A DNA stretch of 64,000 bases from Bacteroidales bacterium (GTDB lineage: Bacteria; Bacteroidota; Bacteroidia; Bacteroidales; UBA932). Numbering within the stretch: position 1 is the stretch's first letter; each line of letters begins with the position of its first letter. Location: the NCBI GenBank assembly GCA_017617475.1, contig JAFZWC010000073.1, forward strand, positions 1 through 64,000, read 5' to 3'. Under the pieces are notes generated by a model. It made no database searches and was not told the DNA's origin. It saw nothing but the letters and a program-made list of their open reading frames with translations. Shown here one piece after another: positions 8,063 to 16,070 of this stretch. The position numbers and the translations under genes are program-made.

Positions 8063-9715
8063 GTGAAGCGGTTCCTGTCGGCCTTGGCCGCCCTTCTCTG
8101 GGCGTGCCTCCTTTTCGCGAACGTCCCCACGGGCGGCGTGAAGGGACGCGTGTTGTCCAAGACCGACCGTTCGCCGGTAGAGCACGCCCGTGTGCGGCTT
8201 ATGCAGGGCTACGCCTTGCATGCCGAGGTACGGACGGATGCCAGGGGCAACTTCCAGATGGTGGATGTGGAGGACGGTTCCTACACCCTGGTTTTCCGCG
8301 CCACCGGCTATCTGGAGAACCGTTTGCCCGTAACCGTGGCCGACGGCCGCGTCAAGAACGTCTTCAACGTGATGCTGGCCGAACTGGATAAAGACGCCGA
8401 CAGCTGGTATACCAGTCCTTACGGCTCCACCGACATCCACAGGAACATTCATCATTACTTGCGGATCAACTCTACGGAAGGGGAACCGCATCTGGTGGAC
8501 GATGACCTCATGATAGCCGGCGTACAGATGGACGGGCTGTCTTTGCCCACTATTGCGCCCTTCGGGGAGGCCCTCAGGGAGAACACCTACACCTCTGGCG
8601 CCGGCCTCTCTGAGACGGGATTTGGCGGCATCACGGGCCTGGCGGAGATAGCCGGTACGGCCTCCTCTTTCCGCTCCGGTTTCAGCGGCGCCCTCACGGC
8701 TGACGACTATCGGTACCTTCTGCGCACGGACGCTTCCTACGCGACGGGCGTGACGGGGAGCGGCTGGGCGGTGGCGGCCGATGTGTCCGGCCGGTTCTGG
8801 CGCATGACAGATACATATCCCTATACGGCCTATGTAGGTGTAGATAAACACTTTGCCGACAAGCATCAGATCAGCTCGGCCTTCTTCATGATGGGCGATC
8901 CGTTCTCCTTCCTCCGTTACGACTATACCCCTTCCACTAAGTTTCACGCCTACGTGACGGCGCTGGGGCAGTTTTCGGGGGACGGAAGCCTTCACCTGGC
9001 CGGAGCTTTCACCTGGCATCCCAGTGCGAAACTCACCCTGGCCGGCGGCCTGGACGGTAGCCATGCCCTGGGTCAAATGAATCAGGAAGGCCGGTCCCTG
9101 GCCTGGACTAACGTGTTCCTGGCCCTGGGCCGGTGGGGCCTCCATGCGGGCCTGAAGGGCGGCTATTGGAGGACTGCGGGCGGTCACGGGCCCATCTTCT
9201 CCGCCAAGGCGGGCGTTTCCCGTACCCTCACGGACCACCTCCTCCTGTATGCCAACGGTGGCTATTTCCTCCTCATGGAAGGCCATCGCTTCGCATCGGC
9301 CGATCTGAACCTGGAATACAACGCCAACAGCATCAACCTCAAGCTCACAGGTTATTATGAAAACCAGTTGGGAACGGACGATTACCACGCCGGCGTGGAC
9401 CTGGGCTTCAAGGTGCCGGTGCTCATCATCCCCAACGTCTCCCTGCAGGGCGGCGTAACGGCCGGGCGCTATGGTGCAGGTACCAAGGTGGCGCCCTATC
9501 AGGCGTATGGCGGCCTTTCCTGGAATGCCCATTCGTGGTTTGTGGATGCCGGTTATATCTATGCCCCGCCTTACAAGATGATGGACACATCGGCCGGTAA
9601 AACCTGGACCTTTGAGAACAAGCGCCAGTTGGGCGTGGCACTGGGTGCGCGTCCCTTCTTTGGTGCATCGGCCCCGGCCCCGCGCTTTTCCTTCCGCGTT
9701 TTTTGTCGCTTATAA
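8063..9715 (+). CDS. Carboxypeptidase-regulatory-like domain protein with outer-membrane beta-barrel
   Basis: A 550-residue exported protein. A signal peptide (to about residue 19, LLFANV) is followed by a carboxypeptidase-regulatory Ig-like domain (about 24-110: GVKGRVLSKTDRSPVEHARV, RTDARGNFQMVDVEDGSYTL). The rest has the alternating aromatic/glycine pattern of a TonB-receptor-like barrel and ends FRVFCRL. It is much shorter than a full receptor (usually 800-1100) and only a rudimentary plug region can be seen (VDDDLMIAGVQMDGLSL). The start is GTG at 8063, two bases after the EEP stop; a later ATG would remove the signal peptide. It is probably a channel or reduced receptor for products of the two nucleases. 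Function inferred from position. Confidence 0.65.
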   Translation: MKRFLSALAALLWACLLFANVPTGGVKGRVLSKTDRSPVEHARVRLMQGYALHAEVRTDARGNFQMVDVEDGSYTLVFRATGYLENRLPVTVADGRVKNVFNVMLAELDKDADSWYTSPYGSTDIHRNIHHYLRINSTEGEPHLVDDDLMIAGVQMDGLSLPTIAPFGEALRENTYTSGAGLSETGFGGITGLAEIAGTASSFRSGFSGALTADDYRYLLRTDASYATGVTGSGWAVAADVSGRFWRMTDTYPYTAYVGVDKHFADKHQISSAFFMMGDPFSFLRYDYTPSTKFHAYVTALGQFSGDGSLHLAGAFTWHPSAKLTLAGGLDGSHALGQMNQEGRSLAWTNVFLALGRWGLHAGLKGGYWRTAGGHGPIFSAKAGVSRTLTDHLLLYANGGYFLLMEGHRFASADLNLEYNANSINLKLTGYYENQLGTDDYHAGVDLGFKVPVLIIPNVSLQGGVTAGRYGAGTKVAPYQAYGGLSWNAHSWFVDAGYIYAPPYKMMDTSAGKTWTFENKRQLGVALGARPFFGASAPAPRFSFRVFCRL

Positions 9716-9727
9716 CATTCAAATCAT

Positions 9728-11725
9728 ATGAAAAAAGTATTAGTAGTATTTGCAGCCATGGCTATGCTTAGCGCCTGTAACGAACAACCCAAAAACATCT
9801 TTCTGCAGGAGTGGGACACCCCGTACGGAACGGCCCCTTTCTCCCAGATTACAACTGACCAGTACATGCCCGCCTTCCAGGCCGGTCTGGCCGAACAGAA
9901 GGCCAACATCGAGGCCATCGTCAAGAACCCCGACGCCCCCACCTTCGAGAATACCATAGTGCCCTTCGAGAACGCCAGCCCCATCCTGGACAAGGTGGAG
10001 GGTGTGTTCTTCAACCTGGCCGAGAGCGATTCCACGCCCGAAATGCAGGCCATTGAAGAAGAGGTGACCCCCATGATCACCGAGGCGTCCAACGAGATTA
10101 TGATGAACGAAGACCTCTACGCCCGCGTCAAGGCAGTATACGAGAACTCCGCCAGCCTTACCCGCGAGCAGCAGATGGTGGTGAAGAAGATCTACGAAGG
10201 CTTCGAGCGCAACGGCGTGGGTCTGGAACCCGAAGCCAAGAAGCGTTTTGCCGAGATCAGCACCCGCCTGGCCACCCTGAGCCAGAAATTCGGCCAGAAC
10301 CTGTTGGCCGAGAACAACGCCTTCAAGGAGAAGACCGGCATCACCGTGAGCGAGTATTACGATTTCATGGGCTCCTGCGAAGACCGCGAGAAGCGCAAGG
10401 AGGTTTTCCTGGCCTATTCCACCCGCGGCAACCACGGTGACGAGCACGACAACAACGCCATTGTGCTGGAGACCCTGCGCCTCCGTGCCGAGATGGCCGA
10501 ACTCCTGGGCTATCCCAACTTTGCCGCCTACCAGCTGTCCAACAAGATGGCCGGCACCCCCGAGACCGTGGACAACTTCCTGCAGCCCATCATGGACGCC
10601 GCCATCCGCAGTGCCAACGAGCAGGTGAAGGAAATGGAGAAGATTGCCGGTCACAAGATCAAAGCTTGGGACTGGAGCTATTATGCCGAGCGTCTCCGCG
10701 CCCAGAAATATGCCCTGGACGAGACCCAGACCAAGCCTTATTTCCAGGCCGACAGCGTGCTCAAGGGCGTTTTCACCGCCGCCGAAAAGATTTACGGCCT
10801 TCACTTTGAGGAAGTGACCGGTGAGGTTGAGGTTTACAACCCGGCTGCCAAGGCCTACAAGATCACCGACGCCGACGGTTCCCTCATCGGCATTTTCTAC
10901 CGCGACTACTTCGTGCGTCCCACCAAGCGCGGCGGCGCCTGGATGAACAACTTCCGTGAGCAGAAGGCCGGCGTTCGTCCCATCATCGTGAACGTGTGCA
11001 ACTTCCCGGCCCCGGGTGCAGACCCCACCGAGTACCAGCCCAGCCTGCTCACTATTGACAACGTGCAGACGGCCTTCCACGAGTTCGGCCACGCCCTCCA
11101 CGGCTTCCTGAGCCAGTGCAATTATGTTACGGTGAGCGGCACCAACGTGGCCCGCGACTTCGTGGAAATGTTCTCCCAGTTCAACGAGAACTTCGCCTTT
11201 GTGCCGGAGATTCTGGCCTGCTATGCCAACCACTGTGAAACCGGCGAACCCATCCCGGCCGACCTGGTGGAAAAGATCCGCAAGTCCCTTACCTTCAACC
11301 AGGGCTTCACCACCGGTGAGCTCTGCGCCGCCTCCATCCTGGACATGAAGTGGCACGAGCTTTCTTCCGCCGAGCTGGCCACCTTCACCGACGCCCAGAG
11401 CGTGCGTGACTTTGAGACCAAGGTCTGCGACGAGATGGGCCTCATCGGCGAAATTATCCCCCGTTACCGCACCACTTACTTCAACCACATCATGGGCAGC
11501 GGCTACAGCGCTGGTTACTACGGCTACCTCTGGAGCGAGGTCCTGGCCGTAGACGCCTGGGAGAAGTTCAAGGCCGACGGCATCTTCAACAAGGCCACCG
11601 CAGAGTCCTTCCGCAAGACCTTCCTGGAGAAGGGCGGCTCCGAAGAGCCCATGGTGCTGTACAAGCAGTTCCGCGGCGCCGAACCCAACCCTTCGGCCCT
11701 CCTCCGCGCCCGTGGACTCCAGTAG
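9728..11725 (+). CDS. dcp: Peptidyl-dipeptidase Dcp (M3 metallopeptidase) lipoprotein
   Basis: A zinc metallopeptidase of 665 residues that removes C-terminal dipeptides from oligopeptides. Residues 1-17 are a lipoprotein signal (MLSAC, Cys17). The M3 zinc site is FHEFGHALHG (His451, Glu452, His455), with the third ligand in the following helix (ARDFVEMFSQ). The C-terminal MGSGYSAGYYGYLWSE matches the M3 substrate-binding loop. Length is normal for Dcp. It starts 12 bases after the barrel gene with no promoter visible between them, so it probably shares the nuclease operon. Its TAG stop directly abuts the left arm of palindrome copy A, which serves as its terminator. The periplasmic-side location inferred from the lipobox is common in Bacteroidales Dcp. 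Confidence 0.93.
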   Translation: MKKVLVVFAAMAMLSACNEQPKNIFLQEWDTPYGTAPFSQITTDQYMPAFQAGLAEQKANIEAIVKNPDAPTFENTIVPFENASPILDKVEGVFFNLAESDSTPEMQAIEEEVTPMITEASNEIMMNEDLYARVKAVYENSASLTREQQMVVKKIYEGFERNGVGLEPEAKKRFAEISTRLATLSQKFGQNLLAENNAFKEKTGITVSEYYDFMGSCEDREKRKEVFLAYSTRGNHGDEHDNNAIVLETLRLRAEMAELLGYPNFAAYQLSNKMAGTPETVDNFLQPIMDAAIRSANEQVKEMEKIAGHKIKAWDWSYYAERLRAQKYALDETQTKPYFQADSVLKGVFTAAEKIYGLHFEEVTGEVEVYNPAAKAYKITDADGSLIGIFYRDYFVRPTKRGGAWMNNFREQKAGVRPIIVNVCNFPAPGADPTEYQPSLLTIDNVQTAFHEFGHALHGFLSQCNYVTVSGTNVARDFVEMFSQFNENFAFVPEILACYANHCETGEPIPADLVEKIRKSLTFNQGFTTGELCAASILDMKWHELSSAELATFTDAQSVRDFETKVCDEMGLIGEIIPRYRTTYFNHIMGSGYSAGYYGYLWSEVLAVDAWEKFKADGIFNKATAESFRKTFLEKGGSEEPMVLYKQFRGAEPNPSALLRARGLQ

Positions 11726-11836
11726 GCCGTGGACGTAATCGCCTGAATTATACCACATTAAATAATTACCCCCTGGTTGGAATGACCAGGGGGTAATTGC
11801 GTAAAGTATTAATGATTAAATCATTATGCCCACGGC
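11726..11836. repeat. Palindromic element copy A (51-nt arms), bidirectional terminator
   Basis: Arms 11726-11776 and 11786-11836 flank a 9-base loop. The inner 13 bases are perfectly complementary (AATTACCCCCTGG with CCAGGGGGTAATT) and form a bidirectional terminator between convergent dcp and manA. Both outer ends are GCCGTGG, exactly 51 bases from the loop. In each arm an in-frame TRA occupies positions 19-21. The same architecture occurs at 29604-29713 and 33399-33508. The stops of both flanking genes sit at the element's ends. Confidence 0.85.
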
Positions 11837-12807
11837 TACCGAATATATGAGGTCAGAACCTTCATCTCCCCATCGGGGACGAAGCAGACATCATCGGCCG
11901 AGGCGGGAATCAGGACGGTTTCGCCCTGGCGCACGGGGATTTCTTCGCCATCCACCTCCAGGGTGCCTTCGCCGGCCAGGCACATGACCACCATGAAGGA
12001 GTCAATCTCGCTCAGGTCCTTGGCGTAGGGGAGGGTGAGGTCGTAGATGCTGGTGGTGAAGTACTGGCAGCTCACCACTTCCACTTCGGTGTCCTTTTCG
12101 GGGGTGTACTGCGTGCGGTAGTCCGGGTACACCGTGTAGTCGATGGCGTCCTTGGCCAGCTCGGTGTGCACCTCGCGGGGCTTTCCGTCCAGGCCCAGAC
12201 GGCCGTAGTCGTAAATACGATAGGTGATGTTGGAGGTCTGCTGGATTTCCGCTATGAAGCAGCCGCCACAGATGGCGTGGATACGGCCGGCGGGCAGGAA
12301 GAAGACGTCGCCGGGATGCACGTCGTAGCGGGCCAGCACGTCGGTGATGGTGCCGTCGGCCACCTTGGCGGCATACTGCTCCGGAGTAATCTTCTCCGTG
12401 AGGCCGGCCAGCAGGTGGGCGCCTTCATCGGCCGCCACCACATACCACATCTCCGTCTTGCCCTTGGAGCCGTTGTGCCGTTTGGCGGCCAGCTCGTCAT
12501 TGGGGTGCACCTGGATGCTGAGGTCACTCAGGGCGTCGATGAACTTGATCAGGAGCGGGAATTCGTCGCCGGTGTTCTCGTACACGTGCTTGCCCACGAG
12601 CTCGCCCTTGTACTCCTTTACCAGCTGGGCGATGGTCTTGCCCTTCAGCGGGCCTTCGGCCACCACGCTCTCGTTCCCGGCCACGCCGGAAAGCTCCCAG
12701 CTCTCGCCAATGTGCTTCTGATCTGTTTCAATGCCTTTGTAAGGGGCGATTTTCTCACCGCCCCACACAATGGTCTTCAATATCGGTTCAAATTTTAATG
12801 GAGTCAT
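11836..12807 (-). CDS. manA: Mannose-6-phosphate isomerase, class I type
   Basis: A cytoplasmic zinc enzyme of 323 residues that interconverts mannose-6-phosphate and fructose-6-phosphate. Seen: WGGEKIAPYKG at the N-terminus, SIQVHPND (residues 98-104; Gln and His zinc ligands), KTEMWYV (Glu119, zinc ligand), LPAGRIHAI (His177, zinc ligand) and the C-terminal cupin. The length fits the short Bacteroidetes form. It lies downstream of the GH92 alpha-mannosidase on the same strand, separated by a palindromic repeat, which is metabolically coherent: GH92 releases mannose, and once phosphorylated it enters glycolysis through ManA. Its TAG stop overlaps the right end of palindrome A. The ATG at 12807 gives the full N-terminal motif. 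Confidence 0.93.
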   Translation of the reverse strand: MTPLKFEPILKTIVWGGEKIAPYKGIETDQKHIGESWELSGVAGNESVVAEGPLKGKTIAQLVKEYKGELVGKHVYENTGDEFPLLIKFIDALSDLSIQVHPNDELAAKRHNGSKGKTEMWYVVAADEGAHLLAGLTEKITPEQYAAKVADGTITDVLARYDVHPGDVFFLPAGRIHAICGGCFIAEIQQTSNITYRIYDYGRLGLDGKPREVHTELAKDAIDYTVYPDYRTQYTPEKDTEVEVVSCQYFTTSIYDLTLPYAKDLSEIDSFMVVMCLAGEGTLEVDGEEIPVRQGETVLIPASADDVCFVPDGEMKVLTSYIR

Positions 12808-12822
12808 AATCGTTCTGCTTTT

Positions 12823-12899
12823 ACAGATTCTTCGCTTCGCTCAGAATGACAAAAGGACATCATTTGTCATCCTGAGGAGCGAAGCGACGAAGGATCTGT
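12823..12899. repeat. Interspersed palindromic repeat (TTCGCTTCGCTCAG family)
   Basis: An imperfect inverted repeat. The left arm contains CAGATTCTTCGCTTCGCTCA and the right arm is its near complement ending GGATCTGT. It fills the gap between the GH92 stop and the manA start. A single-arm copy occurs at 62005-62033. As mRNA it would form a long hairpin between the two genes and could attenuate manA. Confidence 0.85.
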
Positions 12900-15073
12900 T
12901 ATTCACCCATCAGATATTCAAGTGTTCCACCCTTTACAATGTCCTCATACTGGATGTAGGGGAGGGTGTAGGGCTTGCCGTTGAGTTTTACGCCCTTGAT
13001 GTGGGTCTTTCCGGCGGTGACACCCTTGGCGGTGATCACCAGGTCGCCTCCGGCTACCTTTACCACCATCTTTTCAAACAGGGGCGCGCCAAACCAGAAA
13101 CGCGGCAGGGCAGGTTCCACCTGGTAGAATCCCATGGCGGACATGAGGTACCAGCCGCTCATTTGGCCCACGTCCTCATTGCCGGCCAGGCCTTCCACGT
13201 CGTTGAAATACATTTCCTTATATACCTGGCGCAGGCGGTCGGCAGCCTTGTCGGGCTGGCCCAGCATGGAGTACAGGTAAATGGTGTGATGGCCGGGCTC
13301 ATTGCCGTGGGCATACTGGCCGATAAGGCCGGAAATGTCCGGGGAGGCGTTGGCGCCTTCCACGTGGTCGGGGGCCTCAAACAGGCCGTCCAGCTTGGCC
13401 ACGGTGGCTTCCTCTGAGCCGAAGAGCGCCACCAGGCCGTCCACGTCCTGCGGTACCAGCCACAGATATTGCCAGGCCGTGCCTTCGGTGTAGTCGTTTA
13501 CACGGTGTTCAGAGCCGATGGGATTGAACGGTTCGGTGAACTGTCCGTCTGTCTTGCGGCCACGCAGGAACTGGGTCTTGGGATCCCAGAAATGCCTCCA
13601 GGAGTGGCTGCGCTCGGTAAATTCGGCAGCCAGCTTGTCCTGGCTCAGAGCGGCGGCGGCATTGGCCAAAGCAGCGTCGGCAATGGCGTATTCCATGTCG
13701 TTGGCCACCGACTCGCCGTAGAGGTCGGCCGGGATGAAGCCGTAGGTGAGACGGAAGTTCTGGCCGCGGTCGGGCATATTGGCGGTGGTCACCATGGCGT
13801 CCAGGATTTCCTGGTCCGTGAGACCGGCGCGGAAGCCCTTCACAATGGCGTCGGCAAACACAATCAGGCCGGGATTGCCCACCATGCAGTCGGTTTCGTT
13901 ACCCATGAGATGCCATACCGGAAGGTCTCCCTGTTCCTTGTAGATGCGGTAGAAGGTCTTCACAATGTCGTTCATCATCTCGGGGTGGATGATGGTCATC
14001 AGGGGCTGGGCGGCGCGGTAGGTGTCCCACAGCGAGAAGGTGGTATAGTTCTGGAAATCTCCCTGGCGCACCACGTCGTCGGAACCGCGGTACTGGCCGT
14101 CCACGTCGTTGTAGATGCTGGGAGCTATCATGCTGTGATAGAGGGCGGTATAGAACACGGCTCGGGTGTCGTCGTCCTTGCATTCAATCTGCATCTTGCC
14201 CAGTTCCTTGTTCCAGGCGGCGCGGGCATCGGCCTTCACGGCTTCAAAATCCCAGCCCGGGAGCTCGGCGGCCATGTTGGCCTTGGCACCTTCCACCGAG
14301 ACGGGGGAGAGGGCCACCTTGATCATGATCTGCTCGCCTTCGCCGGTATGGCCCAACTTGCAGGTGGTGTACAGCTTGCCTTTGGCGAATTCCACATCCG
14401 GGATGGCCCGGTTGAAGGCTGCCCAGAAGAAGATTTTCTGGTTGTGGGCCCAGCCGCGGGAGAAACGATGGCCGCAGAGGGCAATCACGTCTCCGCCGTC
14501 ATTCGTTACCACTTCCATGTCGGCATCATATACCTTGTCCCAGCAGCCGCCGTTCTCCAGGTCGAAGAGGATGCCGGCGTCGTCGCTTTCCGGGAAAGTA
14601 TAGCGGTGCAGGCCCACGCGGGCGGTGGCGGTGAGTTCCGCCGTTACACCGTAGCGCAGCAGGGGCACGCTGTAATAACCGGGCTCAGCCACTTCTTTGG
14701 TGCGGTCGGCATAGCTCCAGGCGCCGCTCTCGGGGTCATCCTCCGTTCCGCGGGCAGGGGTGGTGGGGCCGACCACGGGCATCACCGTAATGTCGAACAG
14801 GTCGCCGATGCCGGTGCCGGAAAGATGCGTGTGGCTGAAGCCGATGACGGTGTTGTCACTGTCGTGGTAGCCGGAGCACCAGTCCCAGTCCTGGGGGATG
14901 CTGGTGGGGCCCAGCTGCACGAAGCCGAAGGGAACGTCGGCCCCCACGAAAACGTGGCCGTGGCCACCGGTGCCGATTTTGGGATTCACGAAGGCGGCAT
15001 AGTCGTCAGAGGCCACCGGAGCGCTACAGGCGGCCACCAGAGCCGCCGCAGCAATGAGTAAAAATTTTTTCAT
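12899..15073 (-). CDS. GH92 family alpha-mannosidase lipoprotein
   Basis: A calcium-dependent exo-alpha-mannosidase of 724 residues, of the family that trims mannose from N-glycans. Signal with lipobox VAAC (Cys16), so it is probably surface or periplasmic. GH92 hallmarks: VNPKIGTGGHGHVFVGADV and GFVQLGPTS near the N-terminus, GFSHTHLSGTG, SLWDTYRAAQPLMTII, GNETDCMVGNPG, and GLAGNEDVGQMSGWYLMSAM with Glu633/Asp634 in the catalytic region. The ATG at 15073 opens the signal peptide; the frame stays open further upstream but that stretch overlaps the CBM9-like gene. It begins 5 bases after that gene's stop, so the two are one operon. This is the main N-glycan enzyme in the window. Confidence 0.93.
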   Translation of the reverse strand: MKKFLLIAAAALVAACSAPVASDDYAAFVNPKIGTGGHGHVFVGADVPFGFVQLGPTSIPQDWDWCSGYHDSDNTVIGFSHTHLSGTGIGDLFDITVMPVVGPTTPARGTEDDPESGAWSYADRTKEVAEPGYYSVPLLRYGVTAELTATARVGLHRYTFPESDDAGILFDLENGGCWDKVYDADMEVVTNDGGDVIALCGHRFSRGWAHNQKIFFWAAFNRAIPDVEFAKGKLYTTCKLGHTGEGEQIMIKVALSPVSVEGAKANMAAELPGWDFEAVKADARAAWNKELGKMQIECKDDDTRAVFYTALYHSMIAPSIYNDVDGQYRGSDDVVRQGDFQNYTTFSLWDTYRAAQPLMTIIHPEMMNDIVKTFYRIYKEQGDLPVWHLMGNETDCMVGNPGLIVFADAIVKGFRAGLTDQEILDAMVTTANMPDRGQNFRLTYGFIPADLYGESVANDMEYAIADAALANAAAALSQDKLAAEFTERSHSWRHFWDPKTQFLRGRKTDGQFTEPFNPIGSEHRVNDYTEGTAWQYLWLVPQDVDGLVALFGSEEATVAKLDGLFEAPDHVEGANASPDISGLIGQYAHGNEPGHHTIYLYSMLGQPDKAADRLRQVYKEMYFNDVEGLAGNEDVGQMSGWYLMSAMGFYQVEPALPRFWFGAPLFEKMVVKVAGGDLVITAKGVTAGKTHIKGVKLNGKPYTLPYIQYEDIVKGGTLEYLMGE

Positions 15074-15078
15074 ATGGT

Positions 15079-15834
15079 TTATTTTACAAAATGCAACACT
15101 CCCCAGTTTTCCGGCTGGTGCATGTCCACCATGCCCGTGGGGTTCCAGACCCAGTTCTCTTCCGGGCCGCCTTCCTTGAGCCATTCCACACGGGAGAAGC
15201 CTATCTTCCAGTCCTTGGCCAGCAGTTCCTCCGGCGTCTGGAATTCCACGCACAGGGAGGCTATGGGAATGGCCATTTCCACCGTCCAGCCCTTGTCCGT
15301 GTCGGAAGGGTCATTCAGGGTTCCGTCCACGTGTACGGCCGTTTTCAGCCCCCTGAGGTCCCAGGGAAGATAGAACTTTCCGCCGTCGCGGTAGGGGCGG
15401 TCCATCAGCAGGTCCATCACCGTATTCAGGGCGTTGAGTTCAATTTCAAAATAGTATCGGCAATCCTGGTCCGGGTCTATGAAAACCTCCCAGTCGTTGT
15501 CGTGGTAGATGATGGCGTCATGCTCCGTGAGGGAACCCGTCACGTTGTCTTCCTCGATGATGCCGGCAATATACAGGTTCTCTTTGTCCCACAGCATCTT
15601 CATGTGGGTCTGTTTCACGGGTTTAGGCTCGAAGTCCACCCCGCGGATATCGGCAAAGGCGTCGCTCAGGGGAGCGGCTTCCCAATCGGCCTCGTCCAGA
15701 ATGCCGTCAACCACAATGGGGGCCGATGCCTGGGGGGCGTAATATGTGCGAATGGGAACCTGGGGGAGGGTATTCTTGGCCTTGGGAGCGCAGGCCGCCA
15801 ACAGAATCAGGAGGAAAGGGAGGAGACGCTTCAT
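15079..15834 (-). CDS. Carbohydrate-binding family 9-like (DOMON-like) lipoprotein
   Basis: A 251-residue lipoprotein (LLAAC, Cys15) made of one CBM9-like beta-sandwich: PIVVDGILDEADWEAAPLS, MLWDKENLYIAGIIEEDNV, NDWEVFIDPDQDCRYYFEIELN, KGWTVEMAIPIAS. No catalytic domain is present. Proteins of this kind are common accessory genes in Bacteroidetes glycan loci and probably bind reducing-end sugars at the surface. It is first in the operon with GH92 and manA and transcribed away from SusC1, so the whole 11.8-21.4 kb block looks like one divergent polysaccharide utilisation locus. Confidence 0.8.
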   Translation of the reverse strand: MKRLLPFLLILLAACAPKAKNTLPQVPIRTYYAPQASAPIVVDGILDEADWEAAPLSDAFADIRGVDFEPKPVKQTHMKMLWDKENLYIAGIIEEDNVTGSLTEHDAIIYHDNDWEVFIDPDQDCRYYFEIELNALNTVMDLLMDRPYRDGGKFYLPWDLRGLKTAVHVDGTLNDPSDTDKGWTVEMAIPIASLCVEFQTPEELLAKDWKIGFSRVEWLKEGGPEENWVWNPTGMVDMHQPENWGVLHFVK

Positions 15835-15857
15835 GGTTCAAACAAATATGATGTCCA

Positions 15858-15865
15858 CAAATTTA
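15858..15865 (-). promoter_or_regulatory. Putative -7 element for the CBM9-like/GH92/manA operon
   Basis: On the minus strand this reads TAAATTTG (consensus TAnnTTTG), 23 bases upstream of the ATG at 15834. The -33 box is not clear. Confidence 0.45.
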
Positions 15866-15911
15866 ACAAAAAAATCGGTTTCCTTTGGAAAGGGACTGAA
15901 TTTTTCAAATA

Positions 15912-15944
15912 TTGGTGGGGAATCAAAAAATATTCTTATATTTG
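15912..15944 (+). promoter_or_regulatory. Promoter of susC1
   Basis: TTGG at 15912-15915, a 21 bp spacer, then TATATTTG at 15937-15944. It leaves an AT-rich leader of about 120 bases before the ATG at 16071, the longest of the four susC leaders in the window. Confidence 0.65.
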
Positions 15945-16070
15945 TAAAAATATAAACCCCTTAAAGCTTAACTTTTTTAAAAACAAAGACTTGCTCCGGA
16001 AAGTCATTTCCGTTTAACAGATTACTAACTCCTAACCAATTATCATTTATTAACTTAAAAACCAACGCAC

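Noticed and set aside
11726..11836. Integron attC site or CRISPR repeat
   Set aside because: No attC core sites (GTTRRRY/RYYYAAC), no integrase nearby, and the copies are kilobases apart with no array of spacers.
15074..15253. Extension of the GH92 frame upstream of 15073
   Set aside because: It overlaps the CBM9-like gene and would bury the lipoprotein signal.
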